From positions 1 through 64,000 of the forward strand of contig CAVSRM010000003.1 of NCBI GenBank assembly GCA_963730365.1: a stretch of 64,000 bases of DNA, read 5' to 3'. Shown here piece by piece: positions 54,247-62,201 of the stretch. The stretch comes from Fodinibacter sp963730365 (GTDB lineage Bacteria; Actinomycetota; Actinomycetes; Actinomycetales; Dermatophilaceae). The notes below the pieces were generated by a model. That model had not been told where the DNA came from, ran no database searches, and saw only the letters and a program-made list of their open reading frames with translations. Made by a program: the position numbers and the translations under genes. Every line of letters begins with the position of its first letter. Positions within the stretch are counted from its first letter, which is position 1.

Positions 54247-54283
54247 ACCGGTCCTCCTGCGGCCGCTCCTTCCGCCTCCTCGT

Positions 54284-54302
54284 TGTCCTCAGATTGTCCT
54301 CA
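54284..54302 (+). promoter_or_regulatory. Paired integrase arm-type sites, right
   Basis: TGTCCTCA at 54284-54291 and 54295-54302 repeats the pair seen at 13174-13192, same orientation and same 11-bp spacing. It lies 107 bp inside the right repeat. Confidence 0.6.
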
Positions 54303-54409
54303 CAACGTCCGCTAGTCGTCATCGCCGACCAACAGTCGATCTGGCGCATGTGCAGGTCAGAGGGTTCTTGCCAACGACAGTCAACGAGCATCGGTTGTGC
54401 TGGACGAAT

Positions 54410-54433
54410 CCCGGCCTACAGCCCGACTCGTCC
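54410..54433 (+). repeat. attR-like direct repeat
   Basis: It is identical in all 24 positions to the rnpB 3' end at 13105-13128 but lacks the rest of rnpB. The bases on the outer side (TCGGCCGTTC) belong to the core region in front of the B12-binding gene and differ from those after rnpB. Confidence 0.85.
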
Positions 54434-54510
54434 TCGGCCGTTCGCGCGGCAGCCACCTCCTCCCGTAGGTTCTTCCCCGACAGGAACCACGTTCAGGGAG
54501 CGCCCCGTCC

Positions 54511-55188
54511 ATGGAGACCGAACGCATCGGCACCGACGCCACGCGCGGCCGGGTCCTCGCCGCCGTCGCCGGGCTCGACGGAGCCTCCCTGCGCGAGGTG
54601 CTCGAGCGGTGCATCGAGGACCACGGCATCGACGCGACCGTCGCTGACGTCGTCGTCCCGGTCCTCCGCGAGGTGGGGGTGGCCTGGCGCACCGGCAGGC
54701 TGGGGGTCGTGCACGAGCACTTCGCCTCGGGTGCGTTCCGCGGCGTGCTGGGTCAGCGCCGCGCCCGGGCGGGCCGCGGTCGTGACCGGACCGCCGTGCT
54801 CGCCTGCCCTCCCCACGAGCTGCACGACCTCCCGCTGGAGCTGTTCGGGGCCATGCTCGGTGACCGGAACTGGCGGGTGGTGGTCCTCGGCGCCAACACC
54901 CCGATAGCTGCCCTCGGTGAGGCAGTGCACTTCCTGCGCGCCGATGCCTGCATCCTCGCGGCGGTGCGGCCGTCGGCGTTCCAGTCGCGGATGCCGTCGC
55001 TGTCCCGGCTCGCGGCCACGACGCCGGTGTTCCTCGCGGGCGCCGGCTCGGCCGCTCTCTCCGCGCCACCTCCCGGCACCACCGTGCTGCCCGAGGACCT
55101 GCGCGCCGCGGCGGACGTCGTCGACCGGGTCGAGTCACGCGTCGAGAGGATGGAGCCAGCGGGTCAGGGCCTTCCCGGCATACGGTGA
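54511..55188 (+). CDS. Cobalamin B12-binding domain protein without HTH
   Basis: This 225-residue protein has a helical cap (about 10-85; VVVPVLREVGVAWRTGRLGVVHEHFASGAFR, where HEHFAS matches the cap helix of CarH/LitR-like and methionine synthase-like proteins) followed by a B12-binding Rossmann domain (LACPPHELHDLPLELFGAML; VVVLGANTPIAALGEAV). The N-terminal MerR HTH of CarH-type light sensors is missing. It is the first complete gene right of the island repeat, in a core context; four bases separate it from the MBL-fold gene. It may sense light or cobalamin. Confidence 0.78.
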   Translation: METERIGTDATRGRVLAAVAGLDGASLREVLERCIEDHGIDATVADVVVPVLREVGVAWRTGRLGVVHEHFASGAFRGVLGQRRARAGRGRDRTAVLACPPHELHDLPLELFGAMLGDRNWRVVVLGANTPIAALGEAVHFLRADACILAAVRPSAFQSRMPSLSRLAATTPVFLAGAGSAALSAPPPGTTVLPEDLRAAADVVDRVESRVERMEPAGQGLPGIR

Positions 55189-55192
55189 GGGC

Positions 55193-55849
55193 ATGCGGAT
55201 CACTCACCTCGGACATGCCTGCCTACTTGTCGAGATGGCCGGCTCGCGGCTCCTCATCGACCCGGGTGCCTTCAGTGCCGACCTGTCACGGGTCGGACCC
55301 CTCGACGCCATCCTCGTGACGCACCAGCACGCCGACCACCTCGACCCCGAGCGGCTGCCCGGGCTCGCCTCCGCCAACCCGGAGGCCGCCGTGCTCGCGG
55401 ACCCGCAGAGCGTCCCCATTCTGGAGGGCCTCGGTGTCCCGGCTCGGGCCCACGACGGGTCGCCGACGAGGATCGGTGACGTCACCGTGTCCCCGGTGGG
55501 CGAGATTCACGCCCTCATCCACGACGACATCCCGAGGGTCACCAACGTCGGGGTCCGGCTCACGGCCGACGGCGAGCCCACCCTCTTCCACCCGGGTGAT
55601 GCCCTCGACGCCGATCCGGGCCGGGTGGACGTCCTGGCCTTCCCGCTCCAGGCGCCGTGGCAGCGCAGCCGGGACATGACCGCCTTCCTGCGGAGGATCG
55701 GGGCCCCGCACGCCATCCCGGTCCACGACGGGCTCCTCAGCGCGGTCGGCCGGCGGCTCTACCTCTCGCAGGCCGAGTCGCTGGGCAACCCCGACACCCG
55801 GATCCACGACCTCGCCGATGCCGGACCGGTCGACTTCGGCGAACGCTGA
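55193..55849 (+). CDS. MBL-fold metallo-hydrolase (UlaG-like)
   Basis: This 218-residue metallo-beta-lactamase fold protein starts ITHLGHACLLVE and has the metal motif THQHADHLD, later HPGDALD and the C-terminal PVHDGLL. It belongs to the lactonase/hydrolase group related to UlaG. The start is four bases after the stop of the B12-binding gene, so they form one operon. Substrate unknown. Confidence 0.88.
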   Translation: MRITHLGHACLLVEMAGSRLLIDPGAFSADLSRVGPLDAILVTHQHADHLDPERLPGLASANPEAAVLADPQSVPILEGLGVPARAHDGSPTRIGDVTVSPVGEIHALIHDDIPRVTNVGVRLTADGEPTLFHPGDALDADPGRVDVLAFPLQAPWQRSRDMTAFLRRIGAPHAIPVHDGLLSAVGRRLYLSQAESLGNPDTRIHDLADAGPVDFGER

Positions 55850-55878
55850 CCCACGTGTCATGGACACGACTTGCCGAC

Positions 55879-55897
55879 TGAGGTAAGCCTTACCTAT
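55879..55897. promoter_or_regulatory. DtxR/IdeR-type iron box
   Basis: AGGTAAGCCTTACCT (55881-55895) is a 15-bp inverted repeat that matches the core of the DtxR/IdeR consensus TWAGGTWAGSCTWACCTWA. It lies 12-26 bp before the GTG of the small Cys-rich gene, where bound repressor would block transcription when iron is plentiful. Confidence 0.75.
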
Positions 55898-55906
55898 TCT
55901 TCGGGG

Positions 55907-56083
55907 GTGCCCGCCGTGACCGCGAAGAAGACGTGCTGCAAGGACGCGCCGCGCTGCAAGAAGTGCCCCGTGGTTCTCAAGCGTCTCGTGGGGCTGGGCC
56001 ACGCCGAGCGGGAGGGTAAGCGAAGCTACCGCGTGGACCGGAAGGTCCCGAAGAAGGCGATGCTCGCCGCTCGCCGGCGCTGA
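55907..56083 (+). CDS. Small Cys-rich basic protein (58 aa)
   Basis: This 58-residue protein has an N-terminal cysteine cluster (KKTCCKDAPRCKKCPV: four Cys in CC-x5-C-x2-C spacing) and a basic C-terminal half (HAEREGKRSYRVDRK...AARRR). The GTG at 55907 lies just after an IdeR-type box, so it should be induced by iron shortage. The cluster may bind a metal or Fe-S. No named family is recalled, but the arrangement looks like a conserved actinobacterial small protein. Confidence 0.75.
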   Translation: MPAVTAKKTCCKDAPRCKKCPVVLKRLVGLGHAEREGKRSYRVDRKVPKKAMLAARRR

Positions 56084-56094
56084 CCGGCTCGGCG

Positions 56095-56874
56095 TCAGAC
56101 CGGGACCCGGCCGCGCTTCGCCTGGGTCGCGGTGGCCAGGACCGCGGCGCCGACGATGCCGGCCGTGTTGCGCAGCGCCGCAGGGACGATCGGCGTGCGC
56201 AGGTCCAACAGCGGCAGGAAGGCGTCGGACTTCTTCGAGACGCCGCCTCCCACGACGATGAGGTCGGGCCAGATCAGGTCCTCGAGGTGTCGGTAGTAGC
56301 GCTGGAGTCGCGGCGCCCACTCCTCGTAGCTGAGGCCCTCTCGCGTCTTGACCGAGCTGGCCGTGACGGTCTCGGCGTCGACGCCGTCGATCTCCAGGTG
56401 CCCGAGCTCGCTGTTCGGCACGAGGACCCCCTCGTGGATCAGCGCGGTGCCGATACCCGTGCCGAGCGTCGTGAGGACCACGAGGCCCCGCTGGCCCTGT
56501 GCCGCGCCGTAGTGCAGCTCGGCGACACCCGCCGCGTCCGCGTCGTTGACGACGACGACGTCGTGCTGGAGGCGGTCCTCGAGGAGCTTCTCGATCTCGC
56601 AGTCGATCCAGCCCTTGTCGATGTTCGCGGCGGTCTTGACCACCCCGTGCTGCACGACACCGGGAATGGTCACGCCGATCGGGGACCCGTCGTGGACCTC
56701 GTCGAAGTACTCGACGATCTGGGCGATGACCTCGCAGACCGCTTCGGGCGTCGACACTGCCGGCGTGTCGATGCGCAGCCGGTCCTGGCTGAAGTCACCG
56801 GTCTCGAGGTCGACCGGCGCGCCCTTGATGCCACTGCCGCCGACGTCGATTCCCAGGGGTCGTGCGATGCTCAT
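56095..56874 (-). CDS. ppgK: Polyphosphate glucokinase
   Basis: This 259-residue ROK-family kinase phosphorylates glucose with polyphosphate or ATP. The phosphate-1 motif is GIDVGGSGIKGAPVD, the catalytic Asp region is VVVNDADAAGVAE, and TTLGTGIGTALIHEG plus the GHLEIDG zinc-less signature are typical of actinobacterial PpgK. Its ATG overlaps the stop of map (ATGA). Confidence 0.93.
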   Translation of the reverse strand: MSIARPLGIDVGGSGIKGAPVDLETGDFSQDRLRIDTPAVSTPEAVCEVIAQIVEYFDEVHDGSPIGVTIPGVVQHGVVKTAANIDKGWIDCEIEKLLEDRLQHDVVVVNDADAAGVAELHYGAAQGQRGLVVLTTLGTGIGTALIHEGVLVPNSELGHLEIDGVDAETVTASSVKTREGLSYEEWAPRLQRYYRHLEDLIWPDLIVVGGGVSKKSDAFLPLLDLRTPIVPAALRNTAGIVGAAVLATATQAKRGRVPV

Positions 56875-57743
56875 GCGTTCTCTCCCAGGGTGAGGATCTG
56901 CGGACCGGACTCGGTCACGAGGATGGTGTGCTCGAACTGAGCGGACCGGCTCCGGTCCCGCGTCACGACCGTCCACCCGTCGTCCCACATCTCCCACTCG
57001 GCGCTCCCGAGGTTGAGCATGGGCTCCACGGTGAAGGTCATGCCGCTCTCGATCACCGTACTGTGCGCGGGGGCCGCGTCGTAGTGGGGAATGATGAGGC
57101 CGCTGTGGAACGCCGCGCCGATGCCGTGCCCGGTGAAGTCGCGCACCACGCCGTAGCCGAAGCGGCGGGCGTAGCTCTCGATCACCCGGCCGATGACGTT
57201 GACCTCGCGCCCGGGTACGGCAGCCCTGATGCCACGCATCATGGCCTCGTGGGTCCGCTCGACGAGCAGCCTGGACTCCTCGTCGACCTCCCCGACGAGG
57301 TAGGTCGCGTCGGTGTCGCCGTGGACACCGTCGACGAAGGCGGTGATGTCGATGTTGACGATGTCGCCGTCCTCGAGGCGGCGGCTGTCGGGGATGCCGT
57401 GGCAGACCACCTCGTTGACCGACGTGCAGAGCGACTTGGGGAAACCTTTGTAGCCCAGCGTCGAGGGGTACGCGCCGTGGTCCATGAGGTAGTCGTGCCC
57501 GACCCGGTCGAGCTCGTCGGTGGTCACACCCGGAGCGATGGCCGCCGCGGCCGCGGCCATCGCGTCGGCGGCGATGCGTCCGGCAACGCGCATCTTCTCG
57601 ATCGTCTCGGCGTCCTTGACCTCCGGCCCCGTGTACGGGCTCGGCCCGGGTCGGTCGACGTACTCCGGGCGCTCGATCGTCGTCGGCACGGGCCGACGAG
57701 GCGAGACCACGCCGGGGGCCACTGTTGCGTAGGTCGTCGGCAT
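56871..57743 (-). CDS. map: Methionine aminopeptidase, type I
   Basis: This 290-residue metallopeptidase removes N-terminal methionine from new proteins. The five metal ligands are recognisable in VNIDITAFVDGVHGDTDAT, TGHGIGAAFH and FTVEPMLNLG, then the late Glu near RSAQFEHTILVT. The N-terminal extension (about 40 residues, RPEYVDRPGPSPYTG) is typical of actinobacterial MapB. It precedes and overlaps ppgK. Confidence 0.95.
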   Translation of the reverse strand: MPTTYATVAPGVVSPRRPVPTTIERPEYVDRPGPSPYTGPEVKDAETIEKMRVAGRIAADAMAAAAAAIAPGVTTDELDRVGHDYLMDHGAYPSTLGYKGFPKSLCTSVNEVVCHGIPDSRRLEDGDIVNIDITAFVDGVHGDTDATYLVGEVDEESRLLVERTHEAMMRGIRAAVPGREVNVIGRVIESYARRFGYGVVRDFTGHGIGAAFHSGLIIPHYDAAPAHSTVIESGMTFTVEPMLNLGSAEWEMWDDGWTVVTRDRSRSAQFEHTILVTESGPQILTLGENA

Positions 57744-57787
57744 ACGGTGGAGTCTAGGCAAACCCGCCCCGACGAAGGAGAGTCGCC

Positions 57788-57976
57788 ATGCCCTACTGGT
57801 ACAACGTGGACACCGGCGCGGTGGAGACCGACGAGACCCGGAGCCAGAACGCGACGGTGATGGGGCCCTACGACACCGAGGACGCGGCCTCGCACGCGCT
57901 CGAGAGCGCCCGGGCCCGTACCGAGCAGTGGGACGCCGAGGACCGGGCCTGGGAGGAAGGGCGCACCGAGGACTGA
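57788..57976 (+). CDS. Small conserved acidic protein (62 aa)
   Basis: This 62-residue protein starts MPYWYNVDTGAVETD with a GAAGGAGAG ribosome site. The middle GPYDTEDAASHALESARAR resembles an SPOR-like or DUF short repeat, and the end is acidic. It is divergent from map. Such small proteins next to map are common in actinobacteria; function unknown. Confidence 0.7.
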   Translation: MPYWYNVDTGAVETDETRSQNATVMGPYDTEDAASHALESARARTEQWDAEDRAWEEGRTED

Positions 57977-57998
57977 GCCGTCGGCGGCCGGCCCTCGG

Positions 57999-58637
57999 TC
58001 AGCCGTTGACGAGTCGGTGCACCGACACGGCGTAGTCGCCTCCGGGCCGGAACGGGGCACGGTCCCACGAGGAGTAGCGGGCGATGAACGACAGGCCGTT
58101 CGCCGAGGCGAGCCTGTCGTAGTCGGCGAGGTCGACTGCGGCCGCTGCCTCGGGGAGCGATCCGGTCAGGGCGAACCCTGCGACGAGACTTCCGCCCGGG
58201 GCGAGGTGTGCGGCGAGCCGCTCGATGACGCTCGGCAGCGTGCCGTCGGCGAGGTAGGGAACGACGTTGCCGGCCATGAGCACGACGTGGAACTCCTGCT
58301 CGAAGCGCAGGTTGAGCGTGGCCAGGTCGGCCACGACGAAGCGGGTGTCGTTGTCCTCGTTCGCGAGCTCGATGAGGTCCGGGTCGGCGTCGACCCCGAT
58401 GGCGAGGTGGCCCAGCCGGGTCAGCTCGCTCGCGACGCGGCCGAAGCCGCACCCGGCATCGAGGATGCGCGACGGCGGCGGGGCGAGCTGGGTGACGAAG
58501 CGCGCCTCGCCGTGCAGGTCCTCGCCCTCGGCCTCCAGGTCGAGGAACCGCTGCCGGTACGCCCGGGCAGCCTCACTCCCGGACTGAAGGGCGGACCACC
58601 GGGTGGGAGGGCCGGGGGGAGTGGGGTGGGAGTTCAT
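57999..58637 (-). CDS. Class I SAM-dependent methyltransferase
   Basis: This 212-residue methyltransferase has motif I ILDAGCGFGRVASEL, acidic GVDADPDLIELA, VVADLATLNL and HLAPGGSLVAGF. No substrate clue is seen. The ATG at 58637 was preferred over the one 9 bp upstream because family similarity starts near RWSALQSGSEAARAYRQRF. It is convergent with the small gene at 57788, and is followed upstream on the same strand by panB. Confidence 0.85.
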   Translation of the reverse strand: MNSHPTPPGPPTRWSALQSGSEAARAYRQRFLDLEAEGEDLHGEARFVTQLAPPPSRILDAGCGFGRVASELTRLGHLAIGVDADPDLIELANEDNDTRFVVADLATLNLRFEQEFHVVLMAGNVVPYLADGTLPSVIERLAAHLAPGGSLVAGFALTGSLPEAAAAVDLADYDRLASANGLSFIARYSSWDRAPFRPGGDYAVSVHRLVNG

Positions 58638-58684
58638 GGGCCACATGGCGGTTGGACGTCCGTGATCTCGTGCCGGTTTCCCGG

Positions 58685-59554
58685 TCACGCCTCGAAGGAG
58701 TGCTCGGCCGCCGGGAAGCTGCCGTCGGCGACATCGGCGGCGTATGCCTCGGCCGCCGTTCGCAGGACGGTGCGCAGGTCGGCGTACTTCTTGACGAACC
58801 GTGGGGCTCGACCCCCGCGCAGACCAGCCATGTCCTGCCACACCAGCACCTGGGCGTCGCAGTCCGGGCCGGCACCGATGCCGATCGTGGGGATGCGCAG
58901 TGCGCTGGTCACCCGGGCGGCCACGGGCGCGGGGACCATCTCCATGACCACGGCGAAACAGCCGGCCTCCTCCAGGGCCAGTGCGTCGTCGAGCAGGCGA
59001 TCGGCGTCGTCACCTCGGCCCTGCACCTTGTAGCCGCCGAGGACGTGCTCGCTCTGGGGGGTGAAGCCGATGTGACCCATGACCGGGATGCCGGCCCGCA
59101 CGAGCAGCTCGACCTCGGGCACCATCGGTCGACCGCCTTCGAGCTTCACGGCGTGGGCGAGCCCCTCCTTCATGAACCGGGTGGCGGTGGCGAGGGCCTG
59201 CTGCGGGCTTGCCTGGTAGGACCCGAACGGAAGGTCCGCGACGACCATCGCACGCTTGGCCGAGCTCGTGACCGCTCGCACCAGCGGCACCAGGTGGTCG
59301 ACGGTGACGGGCACCGTGGTCTCGAAGCCGTAGACGTTGTTGCCTGCCGAGTCGCCGACCAGGAGGGCCGGAATGCCCGCCTCGTCGAAGATCTCGGCGG
59401 TGTACATGTCGTAGGCGGTGAGCATGACCCACGTCTCCCCGTTCTCCTTCATCTGTTGGAGGTGGGGGACCCGGATGCGGCGCTGGGGAGCGGCCTGCGC
59501 TCCCGTTCCGTAGGGGGCCGGGCCGTCCGGTGCGGGGGGCTGGGTGGTCATCAT
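58685..59554 (-). CDS. panB: 3-methyl-2-oxobutanoate hydroxymethyltransferase
   Basis: This 289-residue protein is PanB, the first enzyme of the pantothenate branch, which transfers a hydroxymethyl group from methylene-tetrahydrofolate to ketoisovalerate. Signatures: MLTAYDMYTAEIFDEAGIP, LVGDSAGNNVYG (metal Asp), AVKLEGG (Lys/Glu), GHIGFTPQSEHVLGGYKVQG and the catalytic Glu in MEMVP. Normal length with a slightly longer N-terminal tail. Confidence 0.94.
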   Translation of the reverse strand: MMTTQPPAPDGPAPYGTGAQAAPQRRIRVPHLQQMKENGETWVMLTAYDMYTAEIFDEAGIPALLVGDSAGNNVYGFETTVPVTVDHLVPLVRAVTSSAKRAMVVADLPFGSYQASPQQALATATRFMKEGLAHAVKLEGGRPMVPEVELLVRAGIPVMGHIGFTPQSEHVLGGYKVQGRGDDADRLLDDALALEEAGCFAVVMEMVPAPVAARVTSALRIPTIGIGAGPDCDAQVLVWQDMAGLRGGRAPRFVKKYADLRTVLRTAAEAYAADVADGSFPAAEHSFEA

Positions 59555-59758
59555 CGGATCCTAGCGGGGGGCCTCGTGGTCCCTGCCGAGGCCCGAGGCG
59601 GCTCTTTACCAGGACTTGACCATTTCTTGACCAAGAACTTGCGTGCTTGACGGTCCCTGCCGACGGATCTCCTGTTTAGGTGGTCCGCGGCGCACACCGA
59701 TCCGGCGATGCGCCACATGTCACAGGAGCCACGATCGGCTCCACCACCAGGAGGATCA

Positions 59759-62080
59759 GTGAAGAAGCGCCACTGGAGCGCCGCATCGGGTCTGGCCGTG
59801 GGGGCGCTCGTCGTCACCGGCCTCAGCGTCCCGATGCACGCGCAGGCAACACCCGGAAGCGGGTCACCGGCCAGCAGCGACCCTGCAGCGGCCGACCGCT
59901 CCGACAACCTGCCCAACCCCCTCGCCGAGGCCGCAGCCGCCCAGCGCGAGGACGCCGTGAAGAAGCTCATCAACGGCAAGGCCTCGACCAAGGTCATCAA
60001 CGGCAACCGGGTCATCGAGGTCAAGTCCAAGGGCAAGGACGAGAAGGGCAAGCCCAAGAAGTCCAAGTTCGTCAACTACCCGGTCGAGCGCGAGGAGGAC
60101 ATCTTCACCATCCTCGTCGAGTTCGGTGACCAGACCACGCCGAAGACCAATGGCACTCCTGGGCCGCTGCACAACCAGATCGAGGAGCCGGACCGCGACT
60201 GGGACGGCGACGCGACCGATGACAACTCCACGTACTGGACCCCCGACTTCGACCGGGCCCACTACCAGGACCTGATGTTCGGCGAGGGCGAGTCCTTCAA
60301 GGACTTCTACACCAACCAGAGCAACGGGCGCTTCCTCGCCAAGGGTGACGTGAGCGACTGGGTCAAGGTGCCGTACAACGAGGCCCGCTACGGCCACAAC
60401 CCGGTGCGGGGCGACGGGACCAGCGAGGCCGATGGCTACTGGAGCTTCGTCAAGGACACCGGAAACGCCTGGTACGACGCGCAGAAGGCCGCCGGAAAGA
60501 CCGACGCGCAGATCAAGGAGTACCTCGCGCAGTTCGACCAGGTCGACCGCTACGACTACGACGAGGACGGCGACTTCAACGAGCCCGACGGCTACATCGA
60601 CCACTTCCAGGCGATCCACGCCGGGGAGGGCGAGGAGGCTGGTGGCGGCGACCAGGGCGCGGATGCCATCTGGTCGCACCGCTGGTACGCCTTCTCCAAC
60701 AACTCCGGGAGCGCGGGCCCGGCCAACAACCTCAGCGGTGGCACCCAGATCGGGAACACCGGCATGTGGATCGGTGACTACACGACCGAGCCCGAGAACG
60801 GTGGTCTCGGGGTGTTCGCGCACGAGTTCGGCCACGACCTCGGCCTGCCCGACCTCTACGACACCTCGGGTGGCGACAACGGCACCGGCTTCTGGACCCT
60901 GATGAGCGGTGGCTCCTGGCTCAACCACGGCAAGGACGCCATCGGCACCACGCCGGGCTACATGGGCCCGTGGGAGAAGCTGCAGCTCGGCTGGCTCGAC
61001 CACAAGGTCGTCCCCTACGGCCAGGACATGACCGTCAAGCTCGGCCCGGCCGACAAGGCGAGCAAGAACAACTACCAGGCCCTCATCGTTCCCCTCCCCG
61101 AGGAGAGCACCACCACCGACCGCAACACGCCGCACTCCGGTACGGCCGAGTGGTGGAGCGGCTACGGTGACGACATCAGCGCCACGCTGCGCCGCTCGGT
61201 GGACCTCACCGGTGCCGCATCCGGCTCGGTGAGCGCCTACGTGCAGGGCGGTCTCGAGGTGGGCTACGACTTCCTCTACGCCGAGGTGTCCACCAACGGT
61301 GGGGCGAGCTGGACCAAGGTCGGCTCCCCGATCGACGGTGAGTTCGACTGGGCCCAGAAGACCTGGGACCTGTCGGCGTTCGCCGGTCAGGACGTGCTCT
61401 TCCAGTTCCGCGTCTCGACCGACGGCGGCGTGGCCAGCGAGGCGTTCCTCGACGACATCGCCGTCACCGTGGGTGGCACGACCACCACCGACGACGTCGA
61501 GTCCGGCGCCGGTGCCTGGACGGCTCGTGGTGGCTTCCAGATCATCGACGGCAGCGTCACCACGACGATCCAGGACATGTACTTCGCCGAGAACCGCGTC
61601 TACAGCGGGTACGACGAGACGCTCCAGACCGGCCCGTACAACTTCGGCTTCAGCGACCGTCCGGACTGGGTGGAGCGCTTCCCGTACCAGAACGGCATGC
61701 TCGTCTGGTTCGCCGACGGCTCGTACGGCAACAACAACACCCGTAGCCACCCCGGTGGCGGGCTGGTGCTCCCCGTCGACGCGCGCCCCGAGCCGGTCAC
61801 CTTCCCCGGCGGCCAGCTCCTGGGCAACCGTCGTCAGCCGTTCGACGCCACCTTCGGGCAGGAGGCCACCGACGAGGTGACCTTCCACCGCGCGGGTGTG
61901 CCGACCACGGTGCCGTCCTCGAAGGGCATCCCGACCTTCGACGACTCGGTGGTCGACCGCTACTGGTCCGCGAAGAACCCGTGGGCGTCCACCAAGGTCG
62001 CCGGCTCCGGCACCACCATGACGGTCCACAAGACCCGTGACGGTGGCAACGAGCTGCAGGTCAAGGTCGAGTTCAAGTGA
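59759..62080 (+). CDS. Secreted M6-family metalloprotease (immune inhibitor A-like)
   Basis: This 773-residue exported protease starts at a GTG with AGGAGG seven bases before it. It has a signal peptide (about 1-29), a propeptide with FTILVEFGD, the zinc motif HEFGH (H355 to H359) followed by LGLPDLYDTSGG, and GFWTLMSGGSW, the M6-type met-turn region. A C-terminal immune inhibitor A/jellyroll part (about 460-600) and a further domain follow. Such enzymes degrade host or environmental proteins and bind calcium and zinc. It is a single-gene unit ending in a strong hairpin. Confidence 0.93.
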   Translation: MKKRHWSAASGLAVGALVVTGLSVPMHAQATPGSGSPASSDPAAADRSDNLPNPLAEAAAAQREDAVKKLINGKASTKVINGNRVIEVKSKGKDEKGKPKKSKFVNYPVEREEDIFTILVEFGDQTTPKTNGTPGPLHNQIEEPDRDWDGDATDDNSTYWTPDFDRAHYQDLMFGEGESFKDFYTNQSNGRFLAKGDVSDWVKVPYNEARYGHNPVRGDGTSEADGYWSFVKDTGNAWYDAQKAAGKTDAQIKEYLAQFDQVDRYDYDEDGDFNEPDGYIDHFQAIHAGEGEEAGGGDQGADAIWSHRWYAFSNNSGSAGPANNLSGGTQIGNTGMWIGDYTTEPENGGLGVFAHEFGHDLGLPDLYDTSGGDNGTGFWTLMSGGSWLNHGKDAIGTTPGYMGPWEKLQLGWLDHKVVPYGQDMTVKLGPADKASKNNYQALIVPLPEESTTTDRNTPHSGTAEWWSGYGDDISATLRRSVDLTGAASGSVSAYVQGGLEVGYDFLYAEVSTNGGASWTKVGSPIDGEFDWAQKTWDLSAFAGQDVLFQFRVSTDGGVASEAFLDDIAVTVGGTTTTDDVESGAGAWTARGGFQIIDGSVTTTIQDMYFAENRVYSGYDETLQTGPYNFGFSDRPDWVERFPYQNGMLVWFADGSYGNNNTRSHPGGGLVLPVDARPEPVTFPGGQLLGNRRQPFDATFGQEATDEVTFHRAGVPTTVPSSKGIPTFDDSVVDRYWSAKNPWASTKVAGSGTTMTVHKTRDGGNELQVKVEFK

Positions 62081-62093
62081 CCTGAGCACAGAC

Positions 62094-62136
62094 ACGGAGC
62101 AGGCCCCCGGGAGGACGTCCCGGGGGCCTGCTCCGT
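62094..62136 (+). terminator. Strong hairpin terminator after the M6 protease
   Basis: Two 19-bp arms (62094-62112 and 62118-62136) pair perfectly around a 5-base loop GGACG. It starts 14 bases after the protease stop. There is no T run, as is often the case in high-GC genomes. Confidence 0.85.
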
Positions 62137-62201
62137 GCTCGGATGCCGTCACGGCGCGTGGCGGTTACCCGCGCGAAACACGGGTGCGGCAGGATCGACA
62201 C

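Larger units (their letters stand above)
13105..54433. mobile_element. Putative integrative element at the rnpB 3' end
   Basis: About 41.3 kb is bounded by an exact 24-bp direct repeat. One copy is the 3' end of rnpB and the other is free-standing at 54410-54433. Paired TGTCCTCA octamers lie just inside both repeats. The interior is accessory in content (toxin-antitoxin modules, IS remains, two-component systems, exporters), while both flanks are core genes. The only integrase trace is a C-terminal stub at 13190-13294, so the element is probably immobile now unless helped in trans. Boundaries are seen directly; the element as one unit is inference, and later insertions inside it are likely. 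Confidence 0.75.

Noticed and set aside
59864..62152. 762-codon minus-strand frame opposite the M6 protease
   Set aside because: The plus strand has a signal peptide, HEFGH motif and terminator; the minus frame is low-complexity Val/Gly/Leu/Asp without domains.
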